The notes: generated by a model not told the origin, from the letters alone. Positions 41,386 through 53,428 are shown, counted from the stretch's first letter. The stretch: 64,000 nucleotides of DNA from Liriodendron chinense (GCA_003013855.2 ML058554.1:124001-188000), one strand, 5' to 3'. Numbers and translations are program-made.

Positions 41386-42063
41386 CAACATCAATCAACT
41401 ACTCTTAATCACAAGTATCATGTTCGTCATCTAATTTGCCACTAAATGATAATATAATAAAATCAGTCGCCCATCCAAGGATGGATAGATTGAAATGCTA
41501 TCATTATTTTCATTTAAATGACCAAGCCTAAATTTCGACAGCATCTCCCCCTATCTCTCCAGATATATTTATCTTACATTTAATTTCCACATCAACTATC
41601 CACACATTGTGTGGATTAAATTGACAATGGAATTAAACATAAGAAATATATCCAGAGAGAATAGGAGAGTTACCACACGAAACTAATGATAGAGCATGTA
41701 AATGACAAACAACGACAACATTCCAATCTATCCAACATTGGACTGTCCAACAGGACAATTTGACAGATTTCTATACCTCCAAAACACACTTTATCTATGC
41801 TCAGCAATATAGAAATCTTCAAATGGGCTAACTGATTCTATTATACTACCATTTGTGGACAAAAAATAACTATTAATAATAAGCCAAATACATCCACAAC
41901 ATACATCCACATAAATCAACCACGGGTAGCTCCAACGCACATCCGGGTTTGCTCCATCAATTCCAGATACACAAGCACATGAAAATGACAGAATCATCAA
42001 CACCATGAATCAAGTCTAATCAAATACCTAATGACTGCTATTTTCTGAACAAATAAGTATGTA
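41386..42063. other. CACTA-1 unique spacer between arrays
   Basis: No gene is seen. The same sequence, inverted, is at 60480-61140 in CACTA-2, so it belongs to the element family. Confidence 0.8.
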
Positions 42064-42592
42064 TGGGGCCCACCATGGGAATCGGATTGCGTGCGGAGTA
42101 ACTCTGCACGCTAGCTCTTATCTCTTATCATGTAGAGTAAACTCAGTTGGGCCCACCTAGAATGTATGTGATTTATCTATTCCAAACTGTGGTGTTTTTT
42201 CAGCTCATTTTAGTGGTTGAGCCCAAAATTTAAGCATATCCAAATCTCAAGTGGACCATGCCATGGTAAACAGTGGGAATAATGATTTCCACCATTCCCA
42301 GGCTCCCCTATGATCTTTATTTGTCATCCAACCTGTCCATAAGATCACATGGATATGGATGAAGGGAAAACACAAATATCAGCTTGATCCAAAACTTCTG
42401 TGTCGTCCTAGAATTTTTCAATGATAGACATTCAGTTCACACTTGTGGTGTGGTCCACTTTAGGTTTTGATATGCTTCATTTTTTAGCACCATACCTAAA
42501 ATTACCTGCTAAGATGGATGGATGGAGTGGATAAAATACGTAAATCACTGTGGGCCCCACATAGTTTACTCCACACAAATATATGCTTCATC
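42064..42592. mobile_element. GTGGGCCCCAC-type MITE inside CACTA-1
   Basis: It has ends of the form gggcccaccatggga...gagtaaactcagttgggccc and gtgggccccacatagtttactcc, with self-inverse halves. An inverted copy sits at the same place in CACTA-2 (59965-60480), so the MITE entered before the two elements diverged. Confidence 0.7.
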
Positions 42593-42598
42593 TAAAAC

Positions 42599-42855
42599 AG
42601 TGGACAGCGACGTGGGCCCCACAGGTAGTGGACAGCGACGGTGGGCCCCACAGCCAGTGGACAGCGACGTGGGCCCCACAGGCAGTGGACAGAGACGGTG
42701 CGCCCCATAGCCAGTGGACAGCGACGGTGGGCCCCACAGCCAGTGGATAGCGACGGTGGGCCCCACAGCCAGTGGACAGCGACGGTGGGCCCCACAGCCA
42801 GTGGACATCGACGTGGGCCCCACAGGCAGTGGACAGCGACGGTGGGCCCCACAAT
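42599..42855. repeat. Tandem array, 27-29 bp unit, 9 copies (CACTA-1)
   Basis: Units 'agtggacagcgacggtgggc' + 'cccacagcc' occur at 42599, 42627, 42656, 42683, 42712, 42741, 42770, 42798 and 42827. The P/G/A/H-rich frames over this array are artefacts. Confidence 0.95.
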
Positions 42856-43424
42856 TTCATTTTTTCTTTATTTTCTAAATCACAAATTGGATTTTAAAAT
42901 TTAAAAATCCCTAATTAGGGATTTTAATTTCGAAATCCCTAATTAGGAGATTTTAATTTCGAAATTCCTAAATCAGTGGGCCCCATCAAATAATGGACAG
43001 CTAAGGTGGACCCCACATGCAATGGACGATGGAAATCGACGGTGGGACCCACATGCAATGGATGATGGAAAGCGACGGTGGGACCCACCCGGCCACATGC
43101 ATTGGACAGCGACGGTGGGACCCACATTCATTGGATTTTGGAAGTGGGCCCCACAATGAACAACTAGGAGAGAGGGAGAGAGGGGAAATGGAGGAAGCAG
43201 GAAGGGGGAGAGGGTTACTGGAGGTGGCGGCGGTGTACGGAGGCCGACGGAGGTTCTTGGCAAGCGGCGGTGGGACGCCGGTAAGAGATGGTCGGCTGAG
43301 ATGGGTAGTCGGCAGAGATGGTGCGACGCCGGTGACCGAATGCCGGACACCGGTGGTCGGCGATGAGAGAGACGGCCGCGGACGGTGGGGTGGGGGTCGT
43401 TCCAGAGAGAGAGAAAGCGAGCGA

Positions 43425-43466
<42 letters not shown>

Positions 43467-43499
43467 GAAATGAGGGGTCGCGCGCTGTTTAGTAAGTTA

Positions 43500-43885
43500 A
43501 AAGACTTTTACCGACGAAATTTTTCATCGGTAAAAGTAAGAAGTTTCGTCGGTAAAAGTCCTTCTCACTTCTTGGCGGGAATCTGGAAAGTAAGACTTTT
43601 ACCGACGAAATTGTTCGTCGGTAAAAGTGAGACTTTTACCGACGAAATATTTCGTCGGTAAAAGTGAAGTTTTCTGTTATCTTTTTTAGTGACGGGTTAC
43701 TTCGTCGGCAATAAGCTTTTTACCAACGAAATTTTTATTTCATCGGTAAAAGTGTATGGCGGGAATGAATTTGGTGGTGGCGGGAGATTTTTACCGACGA
43801 TTTTTCCATTTCGTCGGGAAAAATGCTTTTTCCCAACGAAAATTATTTCGTCGGCAATACTTTCGTCGGTAAAAATTCGTTTTCT
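43500..43885. repeat. CACTA-1 right subterminal hairpin array
   Basis: Repeated TTTTACCGACGAAA / TTTCGTCGGTAAAA palindromes, as at the left end. They are preceded by a (GA)n run at 43428-43462 and a GC-rich stretch (43160-43420) with a 200-residue open frame that I do not accept as a gene. Confidence 0.9.
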
Positions 43886-43895
43886 TGTAGTGTTG

Positions 43896-44590
43896 ATCAG
43901 ATTAGTATATGGGATTTTAGTTTGTGGACACCTTTGATTCATTGTAATTTTCGGATACGATGAATGCTTTAAGTAATCCATGAATTGAAACAGTTGGATT
44001 TCTATTAGAACTACTTAGTGAAAGTTCATGTATCTTATGTTGAATATGAGATAGACATATTTGTGTATTGATTGATTTTATTCAAGTTCAAATTATACTT
44101 CTAATCTAATCTAGTGACAAGGTTAGAGAAAGACTATGATTGTGAATTAATCTAACATAATGGAAGATTGGTCTGTATAATTCGAGGAATTGAATTCCTT
44201 GCGACTAAATACTTGTGCTTTGATGAGGGAACCATATCAATGAATGATCTATCTAACTTAAATTATTTTATGATTTAACCACTCCGTCTTTCGACTGGAT
44301 AGAGATCTGACTTCGATTTTAGTTGTGTATTGAATCAAATAAATTGAATTGGCATGGTTAATAACTAAACGTGGATCCTTAATGTTCTAATGTTTACTTT
44401 AGATTTCTTTTCTCTTAAATCTGAATTTTTTTCCTTTAAAATCAATTTTAGATTAATTTAGATTAACTAATTTTAAAACCTAGGTAACCTTAGAGTGTTT
44501 GGATCTATATTCCATATTTCTTCCCTGTGGATTGACCTCGGTCGTACTGAGTTATTACTACATCGCGGCCTTATACTTGGGGCTGGCGAA
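43896..44590 (+). repeat. Right part of the gypsy-type 5' LTR
   Basis: This is the continuation of 30872-31799 after CACTA-1. It ends with 'ctgtggattgacctcggtcg', 'tattactacatcgcggcc' text typical of gypsy LTR 3' ends, next to the primer-site-like region at about 44580-44610. Confidence 0.55.
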
Positions 44591-44853
44591 TAAGTTTTTA
44601 GCACCATTGTTGAGGAAGGTGCCGAATTCAAACACTCATAAGTTAAGGTTTTTTTTAGTATTAGGATAGGTTTTTTATTGCTTTATAGGATTAGAGTTTT
44701 ATTTTTATCTCCAATTACTAACATTGGTTTTTCTCTTTGTAGGAATTTTATTACTGACATAGATCACCTTCTTGGGTATCATCTCCCTATCTATCTTCTT
44801 CTTTTATTTAGTTTTCTTAGATTAGGTTAGGTTTCAACTTTTTAAAATTTCAT

Positions 44854-45846
44854 CATGACTGATTGAACGGGTGGAATGTATAAGTATCTTTTAGAAAATG
44901 AGATATCGGATCAAGGGATCCAAAATCATTGTGATCGGAACCCCTCCAACTACGAGTATTTTTCTGAGACTCAATCAACCTATACTACTTCCCCATGTAA
45001 GACGCTGTGTGATTATTATCTTGAAAATAACATGCATAATACACTGCATAAGACATTGGGAGAGTATCAAAATGAAGATAAATCCCATGATGACCAACCG
45101 GGTAAAGCGCTGCGTGAATATTGGACTAAAAATAACATACATAGTATTTCACCCAGTATGGTAGGAGATATGCATCGAAAAAAGGAATAGGTGCATGATG
45201 ATCAACCGGTTAAGACGTTGCGTGAACACTTGTATGGCTATGCTTACCAACCATCACATAATTCTTCACCATGCAACACGTACGATCTTAATTGAGAGAA
45301 CTATCATACCTTCTGTTCAAGGAAAGAATCAACCATAACTAATAGCAATCATCCTAAAACGTCTTCCTCCTATGAGCTTGAATATATAAAAACCCTTGAG
45401 GATATATGGAACAAGTATGTACGTGAGCAATCAAATCAAATTACTCACTATCTCTTGAAGACGTTGAGCCCGACATTGAGAACACCGAATTAATCCTCAC
45501 TAATGAGGAGGATGGGACTATCCAAGTCCAACATTCACCGAATTTAATGACTAAACTTCTAGAGGATATTGATCTCAGTGATCCCAATTTCACTATCGAC
45601 TATGGTGAATCCACTATCTCTTTTAGATGTCCTGACCTTAACGATGAAGAGATTCCGATGAAAGTTGACAAACCCGAGTCGCAAAATTTGAAACTGAGTG
45701 TAATTGACTACAATGAAGATTCAAAGATTGTTTATGAGCATATGATTTCTTTTTCCCAAGTACAAAATGTGTATGAGTCTTTAAAAGATATTCATGATAG
45801 GGAAATAGCCGAACTCGATGTTTTTAAGTTATTCCACCAATTTCAC
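44854..45846 (+). pseudogene. gag-like region of the gypsy-type element, broken and truncated
   Basis: An ATG at 44854 is followed by a TGA three codons later. The frame then stays open from 44876 to 45190 and, in another frame, from 45547. The protein has internal repeats (KTLCDYYLENN, KTLGEYQNED, KALREYWTKNN, KTLREHLYGY), a feature of some gypsy gag N-terminal arms. Homology ends at about 45846, where copia integrase starts on the other strand. The assignment is by style and context. Confidence 0.5.
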
Positions 45847-46235
45847 ATGTCAAGAGAATTCGATTCATTTGCTCTGCCACACTATTTTGCTCTGGTGTGT
45901 GGTGCACTATGTTGTGCCTCACAATCTCCCCTTCCTTATAATACTTGCTAAACTCCTCCGAAGTAAACTCTCCACCGTTATCAGTTCTCAGTACTTTCAA
46001 ATTTCACCCCTGATTGATTTTCCACCATAGCCTTTCAATACTTGAATATGGTGAAAACATCGGATTTATTTTTAAAAAAAAAATCCAAAGCTTCCTGCTA
46101 TATATGGTCATCAATGAACGATACAAACCATGATAACCTCCCAACAGAAACTACAGGCAACGACCCCCATACATCAAAATGGACATATTCTAGCACCTTT
46201 TACATACATGTTTTCCCCATTTAAGCGACAATCTA
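45847..46235 (-). pseudogene. copia integrase fragment, broken
   Basis: Fragments VHFDVWGSLPVVS, FVSFIDDH, LRTDNGGEFTSEEF and HHTPEQNSVAE define a copia integrase core. Frameshifts and stops interrupt it, and it ends within the MNR...LL region at the junction with gypsy-type gag. Confidence 0.85.
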
Positions 46236-46237
46236 AA

Positions 46238-46746
46238 CTATTTACCATACATACAATGCCCGCATATACTAAAGTCTAGAGATTTAAAATTAGTAATTAA
46301 AGAACGATCCAAAGGTTCCTTCATGCCCCGCTCGCTCATGTGGCTTAAATGGGCATGCCACATACATGTAGACATGGAATCCGCTATAGTTGCTGCATCT
46401 CTACTCAATGAAGTACTCCCAATCAACCTGTAACTATTGTTGTGCCTTTGTCCCTTCATAATAACAAGGGCTCCCTTTAAAACTTTGAAGAACCGATCAA
46501 AATCGGTGAACTTGCACCCCCATCGCCTCAAGTGCACCAAAAGAAATCAGGTTCTTCTTCAACCTGGTGCCTCACTTTCGTCAATATCCGTTCAATCCCA
46601 TCGAACATTTTGATGTGCATCGATCCGATCTTTACAACCTTATAGGCATAGTCATTGCCTATAAATATTAAACCACCCTCATACTCCCTGTAGGAAGTAA
46701 AAATACTCCAATCCGGGCACATGTGATACGAAGCCCCGGAGTCCAT
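46238..46746 (-). pseudogene. copia protease and pre-integrase region
   Basis: WIMDSGASYHMCPDW (about 46745) is the protease active site (DSG). Pre-integrase motifs MWHAHLSHMSERGMKEP and CGHCMYGK (about 46360-46240) follow after a frameshift near 46535. Confidence 0.85.
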
Positions 46747-46869
46747 GATTCACTCATCATTGAGAGATCCTGTTAAGACCTTGCACATATTACTACCACC
46801 CTCAGAAGATTCAACGGTATTGGCTTCCCTTGAAGACTCCCCCGTCTTCTCTTTCTTACCTTTAGGATT

Positions 46870-47412
46870 CTTACAATCCTTCTTCATGTGGCTTTCCTGG
46901 CCACAAGCCCAACACTTTAACTTGGTTTTGCCCTTGCCCTTGGATTTGGATCTAGAACGTGATGATCCCTCACCTCACTCTTAATTTCTTCCTCTCATAA
47001 TCAGTGCATCAGAAGAAGACCCAATGTCACCGTTCTTCTGTCTCATCGCCTTTGATTGGAGGGCTGAGACGGCGGTCTCAATGTTTATAATTTCCCCGCC
47101 TGTGCAAAACGAGTCTCTCAGCGACTCATATAAACTAGGAAGCGAGTTCAGCATGATGCAGGCTTGATACTCGTCCTTCATATGTTCTCCAATATCCAAC
47201 AACTTACAAATAAACCAATTGAACGTGTTGATGTTGTCGTCCACATCAGTCCCCTTAGCCATTTTTAAGGTGAAAATCCGCATCATCAGATACATCTGAT
47301 TCTCTAGAGATTTCTTCACGAACATGTTCTCTAGCTTGGTCCATGTATTAGTCGCAGTCTTCTCCCTCATGACATGATAAAGGACATCATCCGTCAGGTA
47401 CAATTGTATAAA
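46870..47412 (-). pseudogene. copia gag, downstream part
   Basis: YLTDDVLYHVMREKTATNTW ... CIMLNSLPSLYESLRDSF is classic copia gag (UBN2 domain). The zinc knuckle CWACGQESHMKKDC lies at about 46918-46877. The upstream part lies beyond CACTA-3 at 57426-57605. Confidence 0.88.
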
Positions 47413-47539
47413 CACTACAAAAAAAAAGAGCAAAGGCTACGGACCGTGGTGTTTTTTGGCTTCGGATTTAATCCTTTGCAATATTACTAGGGATTAACTC
47501 CGTAGCAAAAATCTACTTTCTCCACCATACCATACCTAT

Positions 47540-47890
47540 CATTCGATGCTCCTATAAAGAGCTCTAAGGGACCCAGGCGATGTTTGTGTTTTATCTCAGC
47601 CGTCCATCTATTTTGAAATCTCATTTAAGGCATGAGCAAAAAGCAGGAGGCAGATTGAAGGCTCGAGTGGACCACACTAGTGGAAACAATAGATTTTGAG
47701 TGTCTACCATTAATCTTGGTTGTGGCCCACTTGGGCCTTTGATCTGCCTCCTTTTTTACAAGATGTTCTAAAATTAGCTTTCAAAATGAATGGACGGAAT
47801 GGATAAACTACATACATTACGGTGGGCCCCACGAGCCCCTGACAGGACCGTCCAGACGTAGGATGTCCACGTAGCTAAAGAGTCGGGCGG
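47540..47890. mobile_element. GTGGGCCCCAC-type MITE inside CACTA-3
   Basis: Left 'gatgtttgtgttttatctcagccgtccatc' and right 'atggacggaatggataaactacatacattacggtgggccccac' are inverse halves. The right end (cccctgacaggaccgtcca) also occurs at 14970-14992. Confidence 0.6.
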
Positions 47891-47929
47891 TCCCAAGTGG
47901 ACAGCGCCCTTTTTTTCCCCCCAAAAACA

Positions 47930-50900
47930 GAACCCCGCGCCTCTCCCTCTTTACCTCCCGCGCCCCATCCTCCTCCCTCTTACCTCTCTCGCCCTCGTCC
48001 TCTCCCTCTCCCTCTCCCTCTCTCTCAATCCTGCTGCCACTCGTCCGGTGATCCATCTTCTCCAAATCTGGTGTGAAAACAGGGGTTTCTTCCCCAAATC
48101 AGGCATTCCATCTTCCCCAAATCCGTCAGTCCCTCGCAAAGCCTCTGCCCGTTTCATTCCATTTCCGGTACGCAAAATGGCTTTTCCCTCTTCCAATTTT
48201 TCTTTTCTTTTTCCTATTTTGCTTGTATAAAAAAAACCCTTATTTTCTTCATTCGAATATTCAGATTTTTTTTTTTTTTTTTTGGAATTGGATGATGGGG
48301 GTATTGATTAGATAGTTTGGGTGGAGAGATTCACCTTTTGGTGTTCTGAGATTCAGGATTTTAGGGGGTTTCAGCTCAGATCTGGTTGCAACATTGGGTT
48401 TTAATGGCATTACCAGCATTTTTACGAATGCAACATTGGGTTTTAATGGCATTACTGACTGCTTATTTGTCATACATTGTGTGGCTCTCCTGCTGAGTGG
48501 AGCCACCTGATTTTGAGGCCAGCCATGTGATGGATGGGTCTAACCTGACGAATGGTCCGGCTCTTGCAAATGATCGCTGCATTGAGCCTGGCCTGGAAAA
48601 TCAACAACCTCAGTAGCAAGGCGAGGCCCTGTACTGTCTTTGCCCTATACCCCTTAAAAGGAGTAGCTTGTTTTCTTTTTTTCCTATAGATTTATAAGCT
48701 CTCTCATTTCTTCTTATCAGGTAATGGCTCATTTGATATATGGGAGGATTTGTTGATGGAAGGTGTAGAGCACGCGCATGCATTTTTGTCTGTGGGTGTG
48801 GAATGACATAGGTAAAAACAGGTGCGTTAGACCTATAAAATTGAACCAGCAACCAGATTTTAATGTTTTGTATACACCATTGTTAAATAGTTAGGATTGT
48901 TAGCTCTCTGCAATTTTTTGTCTAAGATCAGTTCCTGGATTTCCCTGATGAATGTGAAGTCTGGTACAAATGTCCCATGTATAATACAAAAACTTGGGAG
49001 GGAAAAAATTATGAACTGCATCTCCTCCCATGTGTACTCATCCGGGTATCATTTCTATGCGTTTTTACAAATCCTTTGAGCATTAGTTCGATCTACCAGG
49101 TTGGATGGAGTAAATTCATAAAGAAGAAAGTCCTCCCTCTGTGGTGTGAGCCTGTCGTTTAGAATTAGAGCCGGATTTCAAAATCTGTGCAACTATGGCA
49201 CTTCATGCCAGATCTGGCCGTCAATCCAAGGCCTTTATATGTGTGGTGGCCTGAAAATGAGGCTGGACACCCCACCAGATATTGGCCCCACCAACAATGT
49301 TAGGTTGCCCAAAATTAGCCAGATATGGTCGGTTTGATGTAAGATGATAAATATTTTGGTTTCATATTGATTAAATGGTGTTGTTGTTTCCTTTATGACA
49401 GCCTACACTTCACAAGCCAAGTATGATGGCACATGTTGTTCGTATTCTTAAAGGGGAGAAAACACTTCGCATGCATTATGCTAATTGCAAGTTTTTTTGT
49501 CATAAGCCTACACTTCACAAGCCAACTATGTAACGTTTCCATCTTCTGAAGACGCAGGGGTATTGTATTGTTGGCTCATTAAAATCTCATGCACGATGTT
49601 GATTGTATCCTATCAAATGTTTTTTTACTCTTTGATATTGTGTATTGGTTTTCCAATGATTCAGTCCATCCTTGACTATTTTAACTTATATTTCCATTGC
49701 CATTGCTAGCTGTGTGTATCTTTTCACTTTTTCATAATCTTTGTTGACGTGATTATAATGTCTTCTTGGTTTTCATTTGCAAACTTGTGATTAGGACACC
49801 AATGTTTTGGGTGGTGGCAACAACTAGTGGATGGATATAAATCATCTTTTATTAAAAGTAAATCTCATTCATGGTAACGGTCCTTTTCCCTTTCAAAGTA
49901 TGTGGTTTAAAGGATGTTCATGATGTGTGCTAGTCACTAATAACTCATCGGGTTCAGCAGCTCACCCTTTCTTGTTGGGTTCTATTCCAAGCATGAATTA
50001 GGATTTGGGAATGGGGTTTGTAACTGGAATCAGTTTCGGTCTAGATTTTAGGTTGGATCTGGATTCAGTTTCATACTAGAAACATGCCCTGCTTGTTGGA
50101 ACTAAATCCGAGTCTAGCTAAATTGGATTGGATAATTTAGGCATCCAGACATCCATTGACAATGGTAGCCTAGGGAATCCTACATGCAGATGCTCATCAA
50201 CATGCATACAACATGTGTCTCACAGCTAGCTGTAGGGGCCAAAATTACCGTCGAAATTGACATTGCTAACGAATTCTTTTCTTCCTCTAAGCATTTGATA
50301 GAAGTAGTGGCATTCTATTGCTTCTTTTTTATCCACTCCAACGCCATTACCTACACTAGATATAAATTCATCTAGATGAAAAGCTTTGCAATTCATTTAA
50401 GAGAAAACCTTAAGGATACTCTTATGTTTTTGTTCATTCATTTCTCCCTTTTGTATGTTTTCAAAAAAAAAAAATACTTGGCTGTATATAGATTTGGATT
50501 GATAAAATCATCCAATAAGCATGATTTTTCTTATAGATAATTAATTAAATTCATCCAATCAACATGATTTTTCTGAAGTAGCCTATGAAAAGTTGATCTC
50601 ACTGAATATACAATCCAGATCGGTTATATGGATACACACGTGTACAAATGCAGCTAGATTATGGAAGGTTTCTGTGCACTAGGTGCAGTGGAACATTCTC
50701 CTGTATAGATAAATGTATACGTATGTTGCCTGATTTGCTAATGGTTAGTAGTCTTTTTTCCCTCTGATTCTTTTCCTATTTATGAATTAACTAGAACCTG
50801 CACCTCAACGAGTATCTGATGCCAAGTATTACAGGTAGAGTTTGATGCAAATGGAAAATGTCCCCAGATTGGTTGTTTGTGATCAGCATGGCTCCCAAGT

Positions 50901-51190
50901 TTGTAAATGTCTCTTGGCCTCAACCTGTGAAATAGAGAACTCTACTTTTAATTCCTTGATAGAATTTCTATGGAGAGTTGGGTATTCTCACTTCCGACTA
51001 CTCATGATGCACCCTTCAATTCCTGCAAAAAGTGCATTTATTTTGTAATTAGTAATTATATTGATTTTGTGCCTTCTCATTTCTAGGCCAAAGGCAGGTC
51101 AATACAGTCTTCCAATTGATTGTAGTTGCAGCTGCTCTTCTTGAACCTGAGTTTGGCACTGAAGAAGCTCAATCATACATCACATACTTG
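47930..51190 (+). other. CACTA-3 interior, exon-like pieces not recognised
   Basis: A CT-rich leader-like stretch (47935-48030) is followed by exon-like pieces with plausible splice sites. These include 48509-48619 (VEPPDFEASHVMDGSNL..., ending in a stop), about 49402-49490 (MMAHVVRILKGEKTL), 50787-50831 (EPAPQRVSDAKYY) and 51092-51191 (VFQLIVVAAALLEPEFGTEE, then a GTAATT donor). They look like captured exons, but I cannot name the source genes. The words 'gcctacacttcacaagccaa' occur twice (49400, 49506). Confidence 0.4.
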
Positions 51191-51839
51191 GTAATTTTTG
51201 GCATTTGATCACTCAACTTGGACTGAAATTATGCAATTTTGGCAAAGGAAATGATATTCTGTTTGGCCAGCCACTGCACTGGAGCCTGGAGGCCCTGTCA
51301 TGAATTGTCCATGACCTTTAAGTCTTCCCTACCAGAAATTTCCTTTCCAAACTACTACCTCATGAACATCTTGTTTAATATCATTTTGGTTGGTTGGGAA
51401 GATTTTTCTTTGGAAACTAATGGCGATTTTCAACAGAAATCACCATCTCTATTTCGGTCCATATCTATCATTCCATCTCTAGTATTTTGAAATGGACTTT
51501 GAGGCCACATTTTTTTTTTTTTTGCTAATAGGGGCCTAAATGGCACAAGGTTATGTAGTGGCTACAATTTCTACCTTGATTGTGCCATTGTCCCGTATAT
51601 CTCCACGTTAATTAACATTCCTTTTAATATGATAAAAAAAAAGCAGCAGCAGTAACTGAGTTCACACTGTATAAACCAAGTTTTCATCCTAGAGGGTCTC
51701 AAATCTGGTCAAGTATTGGTATTTTAATATATAGATGTTAGAAGAACCAGAGGGCCTTCCTGTCAATGTTAGATTTGCTGAGGACAAAAAGCATGGCTTC
51801 CTTCTTTAGTGCTTTTGAAACACCATTGGTCAGCGTTAG

Positions 51840-51874
51840 AGGGTCTCCGGAAGCTTTAAAGGCGAAGGTGGCTG

Positions 51875-51905
<31 letters not shown>

Positions 51906-52060
51906 TAGGGTGACAGGCATGCTAAGGTGACAGGCATGCTTCTGGAGATGGACCAGACTGAGGTGCTGCACCTGTTGGCGTCTCCGGAAGCTTTAAAGGC
52001 GAAGGTGGCAGCAGTAGCAGCAGCAGTAGCAGGTGGCAGCAGCAGCAGCAGCACCATGTA
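51840..52060. repeat. Duplicated 29-bp segment with CAG/GCA trinucleotide runs
   Basis: 'tctccggaagctttaaaggc' + 'gaaggtgg' occurs at 51844 and 51980. Each copy is followed by a (CAG)n run (51877-51905; 52007-52052) that would encode poly-Ala (SPEALKAKV then A-rich) on the plus strand. A local duplication with trinucleotide expansion. Confidence 0.8.
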
Positions 52061-52167
52061 TGCATGCATGTAAAATGGACAGATGTGTGGTGCATGCAGA
52101 CTTGCATGTTGAAGTATGATAGTGTCCATGCATGGGCAATGGAAGCATCAAGACCCTTCTCTTTGGT

Positions 52168-52811
52168 GAGAAAACAGTTACTGTCTTCGGTGATAAGGAT
52201 TCCGGGCTTTGGGGAAAGGTGAATGTTGATTTTGTTACTGAGGAATGCTTACTTGCAGATGCCTCTGTAAATGCTGAAACAAATGCCCTGCATATGCAAA
52301 TGTGGCAAGAGTGTGTTTATCGGGTGGGCCAAAGATCAGTTGGGTCCACTCATCAGGTGGGCTTACATGTATGTTGAAGATGCACAGTAGGTGATCATCC
52401 TGTTCTGATTGTCCATTAATTGTATCCGTATGGCCCACCTGACGAGGGGAACTGCCTGAGTTTTGGGCTGGAGCACATGCACTGTGGGGCTTGTGCGATG
52501 AATGGCCTCGATCATACATAAGTGTGCCTGTTGCAATTGCTGGGCACTTGCCCTTGACAATTACAGAATTGCGCTGTAAAGGAGCATTCCTTTTTCTATG
52601 TTGAAGAGGGATTTTTTTTTTTTTTGAAAATTTATTTTTATGTTGTTGGTTGTATTGCTGAAAACATCGGCAGGAGGGTGAGAAACCCGATAGGATTATA
52701 AGTTCGAAATTGAATGTTGGGGGGAAGCTAAAGATGGAAGCTAGCAATGGGAACACGCAGGTGTACATCAATGGGCGGGAGATCACAGGGATAGAGCTCA
52801 GGATGTTGAAG
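52168..52811 (+). pseudogene. XLG (fragment): Captured fragment of an extra-large G protein (XLG) gene, two exons
   Basis: Exon pieces 52168-52218 (...FGDKDSGLWGK|GTGAAT) and 52674-52811 (CAG|EGEKPDRIISSKLNVGG...) join in phase. They reproduce the plant XLG signature: (Y)DKxSGLWGKEGEKPDRI, then SNGNTQVYINGREIT and ELRMLK. XLGs are plant G-alpha-like signalling proteins. This is the segment just before the G-alpha domain. The G domain is absent. The 455-bp intron contains GTGGGCC-type repeat sequence. A captured, non-functional fragment. Confidence 0.85.
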
Positions 52812-53428
52812 GTGAGGTTTTGGTATCTTTTGAGCTTGTTCTTGGACTGAGTGAATGGTCATCTTCAATTACTTGTGCTTGTGGAATTGTTGCTATTTTC
52901 ATGAATCAATGATTTATAGTAATGGCGGGAACCCATTACATTTACATGCTACGGGGCATTATGTATTAGAGATTGTGGCGTCCACCAAACAACCTGTTAC
53001 AGGTTCTTGAACTTGCTCAGCTTATTATATATCTTTCTTGATGTTTTTTTTTTTTTTTTTTGTTTTTTTTTGTTTGGTGTTCTACGTCTTGAATTGAAAC
53101 TAAAGTATTTGAAAGTGACAATCAAACAGGGCATTAGACTGTTCAAAATAGGCCTTAAAGTGACACTCATGGCCTATTTTTGTGGTGCTGATTTCAGATA
53201 TGAAATTAGCTTTAATCTGGATTGTTGGAAACCGTATACCACATTGAACAATTAAAGCCTGCCTGATCTATGATTCACATCAATTCTATTAACTGATCTT
53301 TGTTCTGCATGGCTTATCTTGTAGCCTACCTTCACATTTTTAAGAATTATATCCATCAGTTTGTCATGTTCATTAAATTGGTTGAATGCAATTCTTCTTA
53401 TTGTTTGTGTTGTTGGTATCCAATGCAG

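Larger units (their letters stand above)
31800..43892 (-). mobile_element. CACTA-1: 12.1-kb CACTA (En/Spm) transposon
   Basis: The ends CACTACAAGAAA (31800) and TTTCTTGTAGTG (to 43892) are perfect inverted repeats, flanked by the 3-bp duplication TTG (31797-31799, 43893-43895). All three features are diagnostic of CACTA elements. The contents from left are: subterminal hairpin array, TNPA-like gene (32473-34194), small ORF (34446-34826), broken TNPD (34963-38701), TTTAGG-rich array (38700-40010), 172-bp array (40028-41385), a MITE (42064-42592), a 28-bp array (42599-42855) and a right subterminal array. It is inserted in the gypsy-type LTR. Confidence 0.97.
30872..45846 (+). mobile_element. 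Probable Ty3/gypsy-type LTR retrotransposon remnant, split by CACTA-1
   Basis: A 5' LTR appears to start TGTCCCAATTCATCA (30872), with a TATA box in TATAAAAGGGGGA (about 31467), and is split by CACTA-1 (31800-43892). It resumes at 43896 and ends near 44580. The next stretch (agtttttagcaccattgttg, 44595) resembles the TTTTTGGCGCCGTTGCCGGG primer-site context of gypsy elements. A gag-like frame follows (44854-45846). The element then stops abruptly at copia sequence. No pol or 3' LTR is present. The LTR start is inferred from where MITE homology ends. Confidence 0.6.

Noticed and set aside
40117..41445. A series of 91-residue plus-strand and 75-residue minus-strand frames repeating every 172 bases
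   Set aside because: They follow the tandem unit exactly, exist on both strands and have no independent start, stop or domain.
42522..42904. Repetitive G/P/H/W frames on both strands
   Set aside because: They are explained by the 27-29 bp array.
43017..43661. 214-residue open frame near the right end of CACTA-1
   Set aside because: It runs through GTGGGACCC repeats, a (GA)n tract and the subterminal hairpins. The GC-rich composition explains the lack of stops.
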